From NCBI GenBank assembly GCA_946480965.1, contig CAMLMI010000154.1:1-10315 (forward strand): 10,315 nucleotides of DNA, given 5' to 3'. This stretch comes from an uncultured Verrucomicrobiales bacterium. GTDB taxonomy: Bacteria; Verrucomicrobiota; Verrucomicrobiae; Limisphaerales; CANJSG01. This document shows positions 7,390 through 10,315 of the stretch, one piece after another. The position numbers and the translations under genes are program-made. Position 1 is the first letter of the stretch, and every line of letters begins with the position of its first letter. Under the pieces are notes generated by a model. The model was not told the origin of the DNA. It made no database searches and was given only the letters and a program-made list of their open reading frames with translations.

Positions 7390-8190
7390 ATGAAACGCCT
7401 GCTCCAAACCGCCGGTCTCTTGGCCGCCTGCGCCGCCCTCGCCCCCGCTCTGCACGCCGAGGTCAACCTGCTGGAAACCTTTTCCTCCTACTCCAACGGC
7501 GATCTTGTCGGCCAAGGATCTTGGGCACAGACAGGCGCAACCACCAACGCGCCGATTCAAGCCATCAATGGGGTTGCTTCACTCGCCACCACGGGCCAGG
7601 ACGTTTACAAGCCCCTGACCTCCGGCCTGACCCTCTCCGACGGCAGCAGCTTCTACATCGGCGCCACCATCAAAGTGGCCACCGCCGCCGCCGGTGGGGA
7701 CTATTTCCTGCACTTCACTCCCGCCGCCGGGGATTCATCGCTCTTCTACGCGCGGACCTTCATCCGCTCCTCCGGCTCCGGCTTCCAGTTGGGCTATCTG
7801 GAAACCAGCGGCTCCGGCGGCAGCGTGAATTACGGCACCACTGAGTTCAGCTTCAACACCGACTACCGGATCGTCCTCGCCTACAACCGCGTCGCTGGCA
7901 CGGTCAACGACACCGCCAACCTCTACGTCAACCCGGCCGACGGCCAAAACCAGGGCAACAACATCGCGCTCGTCTCCGACACTTGGACCAGCGTCAGCGC
8001 AGAACCCGTCGGCGTCGCCGCCGTGAACCTCCGCCAAGGCTCCGCCGCCAACGCCGCGTCGTTGACCGTGGACGATCTCGTCGTCGCCACCACCTTCGCC
8101 GAAGCCGTCACCGTGCCCGAGCCGACGGCTGCCAGCCTGCTGGCCTTGGCCGGTGGTGCTTGGTTGCTCCGTCGTTCCCGTCGCGCGTGA
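7390..8190 (+). CDS. PEP-CTERM sorting domain protein, secreted
   Basis: This is a 266-residue exported protein of unknown function. It begins with a typical signal peptide: MKRLLQ, a hydrophobic core and a likely cleavage after ALHA near residue 20. The body is rich in Ser, Thr, Gly, Ala and Asn and is probably all-beta, similar in style to LamG/concanavalin-like PEP-CTERM proteins, with blocks such as [11 protein letters not shown] and [10 protein letters not shown]. No catalytic motif is recognised. The C-terminus has VPEP, a short hydrophobic helix and RRSRR, the three-part PEP-CTERM signal that exosortase enzymes process in exopolysaccharide-producing Gram-negative bacteria. It is expected at the cell surface or in the matrix. 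ATG 7390 was chosen because it places the signal peptide at the N-terminus; a longer in-frame start at 7327 would bury it. A strong terminator follows 20 bp after the stop, so this gene can form a one-gene transcript. The exosortase itself is not in the window. Confidence 0.85.
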   Translation: MKRLLQTAGLLAACAALAPALHAEVNLLETFSSYSNGDLVGQGSWAQTGATTNAPIQAINGVASLATTGQDVYKPLTSGLTLSDGSSFYIGATIKVATAAAGGDYFLHFTPAAGDSSLFYARTFIRSSGSGFQLGYLETSGSGGSVNYGTTEFSFNTDYRIVLAYNRVAGTVNDTANLYVNPADGQNQGNNIALVSDTWTSVSAEPVGVAAVNLRQGSAANAASLTVDDLVVATTFAEAVTVPEPTAASLLALAGGAWLLRRSRRA

Positions 8191-9320
8191 ACTTCCGATC
8201 CTTTCAGCCAAGGCGGACCAGCCCCGGGTTGGTCCGCTTTTTTGTTCTGCTGGGCCTCATCCTCGCCGTCGCTCAAGGATGGTCCGCCCAAGTGACGATC
8301 CACGGCCGCGAAGTCTGGATCGACGGCGTCCGCTTCCAGATGCGCGGCATCTGCTACAACCCCGTCCCCATCGGCCACGACGCCCGCCGCCCGCCCCACA
8401 GCGACTTCTACACCCGCGACTGGCGCGCGCTTTATCAACGCGACCTTCCGCTCATGCGCGCGTTGGGCGTGAACTGCGTCCGTGTCTATGGCTGGAAGCC
8501 CGGAGCCGACCATTCCGAGTTCCTCGACCTCGCCTGGAACAACGGCGTCGATCCCATCCGCGTGCTCGTCAGCCCCTGGATCGATCCCTACACCGACTGG
8601 AATTCGGGCGCCGCAGTGGCCGCGCTTCAGAAAGACTGGGCCGCCATCGCCCGCGAAGTCCGCGCCCATCCCGCCACCCTCGGCTACCTCATCGGCAACG
8701 AGCTGAACCAGGCCTTCTGGAACCGTTCCCTGCCCCGGCTTTGGCCCGCCGTGAATTCCATCGCCGCCGCCATCCGCCAAGAGGACACCAACCACCTCGT
8801 CACCACCGCGCTTTCCGACCAAGCGCTGCTGGAGCACATCCGCACCGGCGACCGGTTGGCGACGAACCTCAACGCCTGGTGCGTGCAGACCTATCGCGGC
8901 ACCGGCTTCAAGACCCTCTTCGCCGACTACGCCGCCACCAGCGGCAAACCGCTCTTCGTCTCCGAGTTCGGCTTTGACGCCTACCACGCCCGCTTACGCC
9001 GCGAATACGCCGACAATGCCTCGCTCCCCGCCGACGGCATCGCGTCCCTCTGGGGCGAAATCGCCGCCGCCACGAACATCGTCTCCGGCGGCGCGGTCTT
9101 TGAGTGGACCGACGAATGGTGGAAGCACGGCCGTCCAGCTTCCCAAGATCCCGGCGGCTGGCCCAACGGCGCTTTCCCCGATGGCCAAGCCGACGAGGAA
9201 TGGTGGGGCCTCCACCGCGTGGTCAAAGGCCGCGCCAACGAACCCGACCGCCTCGAACCCCGCGCCGCCGTGGAAACCCTCCGCCGTCTGTGGGCGAAGC
9301 CAAACGTCCCGCCACGCTGA
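8187..9320 (+). CDS. Secreted clan GH-A glycoside hydrolase (TIM barrel, GH2/GH72-like)
   Basis: This is a 377-residue exported enzyme expected to cleave or transfer beta-linked glycans in the periplasm or outside the cell. A hydrophobic signal peptide (about 17-34, ending GWSA before Gln35) precedes a TIM barrel. Seen in order: VTIHGREVWIDGVRFQMRG (first strands), DLPLMRALGVNCVRVYGW (strand 2), IRVLVSPWIDP, IGNELN with E172 as the likely acid/base after strand 4, FVSEFGFDAY with E260 as the likely nucleophile after strand 7, and GGAVFEWTDEWWK at strand 8. This layout resembles the GH2 C-terminal barrel and fungal GH72 glucanosyltransferases; the exact family and substrate are not established. 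The preferred start is GTG 8187, which overlaps the previous stop as GTGA. TTG 8229 would give a shorter and more typical signal peptide. The terminator of the previous gene lies inside this 5' end. The gene converges with the lipoprotein gene after 9 bp. Confidence 0.82.
   Translation: MNFRSFQPRRTSPGLVRFFVLLGLILAVAQGWSAQVTIHGREVWIDGVRFQMRGICYNPVPIGHDARRPPHSDFYTRDWRALYQRDLPLMRALGVNCVRVYGWKPGADHSEFLDLAWNNGVDPIRVLVSPWIDPYTDWNSGAAVAALQKDWAAIAREVRAHPATLGYLIGNELNQAFWNRSLPRLWPAVNSIAAAIRQEDTNHLVTTALSDQALLEHIRTGDRLATNLNAWCVQTYRGTGFKTLFADYAATSGKPLFVSEFGFDAYHARLRREYADNASLPADGIASLWGEIAAATNIVSGGAVFEWTDEWWKHGRPASQDPGGWPNGAFPDGQADEEWWGLHRVVKGRANEPDRLEPRAAVETLRRLWAKPNVPPR
8210..8243 (+). terminator. Intrinsic terminator after the PEP-CTERM gene, inside the hydrolase 5' end
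   Basis: The perfect 8-bp arms GCGGACCA (8213-8220) and TGGTCCGC (8230-8237) flank a 9-nt loop and are followed directly by six T residues (8238-8243). The stem extends to 11 pairs if AAG pairs with TTT, with one G-T wobble. This is a textbook plus-strand Rho-independent terminator, 20 bp after the PEP-CTERM stop. It overlaps the hydrolase frame: the T-tract encodes Phe18-Phe19 of the signal peptide, and the alternative TTG start spans the end of the loop and the start of the 3' arm. Confidence 0.85.
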
Positions 9321-9329
9321 AGCCTCGCC

Positions 9330-9923
9330 TCACTTCGTTCGGTCGCCTTGCTCCGGAACAATGCGTTGGCGGGCATCGTGGACGATCCGAGCGATCACTT
9401 CGGCTTCGTTGGTGCGGGGGCCGAAACGCTCGACCAGTTCTGCGTAGAGCGGTGAAGCCTCGTTCCTCCGGCCGGAATCCCACATGAGATCGCCGGCGGC
9501 CTTGAGCGATTGCAGCACCAGCCCTTCGGCCGTCGGATAGTCCGCCACCACGCGGCCGAATGCTCCGACGGCTTCGCGCAACCGCCCCTGTTCTCCCAGC
9601 ACGTTGCCGAGATTGCGCCAAGCCTGCGCGGCGACGTTGGTCTGTTCGGGGAAACGCTGGACGAGCTTCAGGTAGTTTTCCTCCGCGTCGGCCAGCAGCT
9701 TGGCCCGGACCTCCTTCGAGGCGGTGGCGGCGGGCAAATAATACTTCGTCTCGATCTGCTGCAATGTGGCTTGGGCAATGGCCGTGTCCCGCAGCGCCAA
9801 ACGGATGCGTTCATCGCGCGCGGCTTCTTCGGGATCTTGCTGGGGCCGACAACCGACGGCGGCCAGCAACACGACAGACAGCAGAACTCCGACGACGGGC
9901 TTGAATGGATCTCGGTGCGACAT
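9330..9923 (-). CDS. TPR-repeat lipoprotein
   Basis: This is a 197-residue predicted lipoprotein. It starts with a short basic region (MSHRDPFK) and a hydrophobic stretch, VVGVLLSVVLLAAVGC, whose end is a lipobox with acylated Cys25. After the linker RPQQDPEEAARDE, the mature part is helical. It contains TPR-like units around residues 75-170, including AEENYLKLVQRFPEQ, AQAWRNLGNVLGEQGRLREAV and SPLYAELVERFGP. Such proteins act as periplasmic or envelope scaffolds, as in BamD or the YbgF/CpoB type, but the partner here is unknown. ATG 9923 is chosen because it puts the lipoprotein signal at the N-terminus; an ATG at 9950 would add nine residues. No Shine-Dalgarno is visible. The gene is on its own on the minus strand and ends 9 bp from the convergent hydrolase gene. 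Confidence 0.8.
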   Translation of the reverse strand: MSHRDPFKPVVGVLLSVVLLAAVGCRPQQDPEEAARDERIRLALRDTAIAQATLQQIETKYYLPAATASKEVRAKLLADAEENYLKLVQRFPEQTNVAAQAWRNLGNVLGEQGRLREAVGAFGRVVADYPTAEGLVLQSLKAAGDLMWDSGRRNEASPLYAELVERFGPRTNEAEVIARIVHDARQRIVPEQGDRTK

Positions 9924-10035
9924 GGGCGGCGTGAACCGCGCGCATTCCACGCCGCGTCCGCCACCGACTTCAAACCCAAACTCCCGCGCATCCGACCTAG
10001 CTGAATAATTCCTCGGTCTCCTGTTGTCGTGGCCC

Positions 10036-10117
10036 GCCCGGTCAGGGGACCGGGCCTACAACGCACCGGGGCACCGAGGACGCAAGTCGGCTGTAGGCCG
10101 GGTTCCCAACCCGGCGC
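10036..10117. repeat. Inverted pair of REP-like hairpin elements
   Basis: The first element (10036-10060) has a CCCGGT / ACCGGG hairpin followed by CCTACA. The second (10092-10117) is TGTAGGCC followed by a CCGGGTT-CCC-AACCCGG hairpin. The second is an imperfect reverse complement of the first, sharing the TGTAGGCC edge and about 19 of 25 positions by eye. Two hairpin units facing each other across about 31 bp is the arrangement of REP/BIME-type intergenic repeats. Whether it is dispersed in the genome cannot be seen here. Confidence 0.65.
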
Positions 10118-10197
10118 TCGTCCTCCTTCCCGAAAAGCGGGCCATGTGCAGAGGCTAAAGGATACCGACGACCGCAACAAATGGGTCGAACGGCCGT

Positions 10198-10247
10198 CCC
10201 CTCACCCGGCCTTCGGCCACCCACTACCCCACGGACGGGGCGAGGGG
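10198..10247. repeat. Complex palindromic intergenic element
   Basis: The outer arms CCCCTC (10198-10203) and GAGGGG (10242-10247) are perfectly complementary. They enclose two inner hairpins: GGCC-TTC-GGCC (10208-10218) and CCCC-ACGGAC-GGGG (10227-10240). The cloverleaf-like fold and the CACCCGGCCTTCGGCCACCC core resemble a type of dispersed repeat common between genes in GC-rich bacteria. The right arm runs into the suspicious G tract, so its true right end is uncertain. Confidence 0.55.
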
Positions 10248-10262
10248 GGGGGGGGGGGGGGG
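10244..10262. other. 19-G homopolymer, probable sequencing or assembly artefact
   Basis: There are 19 consecutive G residues followed by about 53 bases that contain an 8-C run and are richer in A and T than the rest of the window. Such G runs are typical of two-colour sequencing chemistry when signal is lost, and they are often seen at contig ends. The sequence from here to the window end should be treated as low quality. Confidence 0.6.
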
Positions 10263-10315
10263 CGTCGGACATAAACATACGGACCCCCCCCTTGGCGTTA
10301 ATACCACCCAGGCTA

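Larger units (their letters stand above)
9924..10315. other. Gene-free stretch at the window end
   Basis: No reading frame here has a plausible start, composition or recognisable domain. The short open frames over 10029-10278 are translations of hairpin repeats and of a poly-G tract, rich in Pro, Gly and Arg. The region upstream of the lipoprotein (9924-10030) includes a short AT-rich patch (GAATAATTCC near 10003-10012) that might belong to its promoter. The rest is repeats, listed separately. Confidence 0.6.

Noticed and set aside
7233..7466. N-terminal extension of dctA to 7466
   Set aside because: It is rich in Arg, Cys and Trp, unlike the DctA family N-terminus, and overlaps the start of the divergent PEP-CTERM gene.
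5866..7560. 564-codon minus-strand frame over dctA
   Set aside because: It is out of frame with the well-matched DctA and gives Arg/Gly/His-rich sequence without transmembrane segments.
8187..8290. Tat-type signal on the hydrolase (RR at residues 9-10)
   Set aside because: The RR pair is followed by TSPG rather than the usual xFLK, and the hydrophobic core fits a Sec signal; the RR may not even be translated if TTG 8229 is used.
10029..10278. Short open frames on both strands at the window end
   Set aside because: They translate hairpin repeats and the poly-G/poly-C tract; no start signal or domain.

Overview
The window most likely comes from a GC-rich, Gram-negative bacterium of the Verrucomicrobiota. 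This is an inference. It rests on a secreted protein with a short VPEP / hydrophobic / RRSRR sorting tail (PEP-CTERM type), on weak use of Shine-Dalgarno sequences, and on hairpin-forming GC-rich repeats between genes. Planctomycetota or a proteobacterium cannot be excluded. No rRNA, tRNA, CRISPR array, transposase or phage gene was seen. The last ~75 bases look like low-quality contig-end sequence.

Positions 103-5788, all on the minus strand, hold a tightly packed signalling operon. In transcription order it encodes: (1) a soluble PAS histidine kinase whose C-terminal receiver has lost its phosphorylation residues (3683-5788); (2) a response regulator with a receiver, a coiled coil and an HD-GYP output domain (2409-3656, possibly starting at 3686); (3) a soluble multi-PAS hybrid histidine kinase with an intact receiver (103-2406). 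The gaps are 26 nt (or a 4-nt ATGA overlap) and 2 nt. No DNA-binding output domain is encoded, so any output would go through the HD-GYP protein (cyclic-di-GMP turnover or protein contacts) or through unlinked partners. The HD-GYP domain keeps HD and GYP but has lost other conserved acidic and basic positions. Just upstream on the same strand is dctA, a C4-dicarboxylate/proton or sodium symporter (5922-7232). It may provide the input context for the kinases or simply share the transcript.

Divergent from dctA, on the plus strand, are a PEP-CTERM exported protein (7390-8190) and a secreted clan GH-A glycoside hydrolase (8187-9320). They overlap by 4 nt (GTGA). A strong intrinsic terminator lies just after the PEP-CTERM stop and therefore inside the 5' end of the hydrolase reading frame, where its U-tract encodes part of the signal peptide. 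A TPR-type lipoprotein (9330-9923, minus) converges on the hydrolase with a 9-bp gap.

Positions 1-102 contain a small inverted repeat and three 20-bp tandem repeats and no gene. Positions 9924-10315 contain no supportable gene. They hold an inverted pair of REP-like hairpins, a larger palindromic element and a 19-G homopolymer that is probably an artefact.
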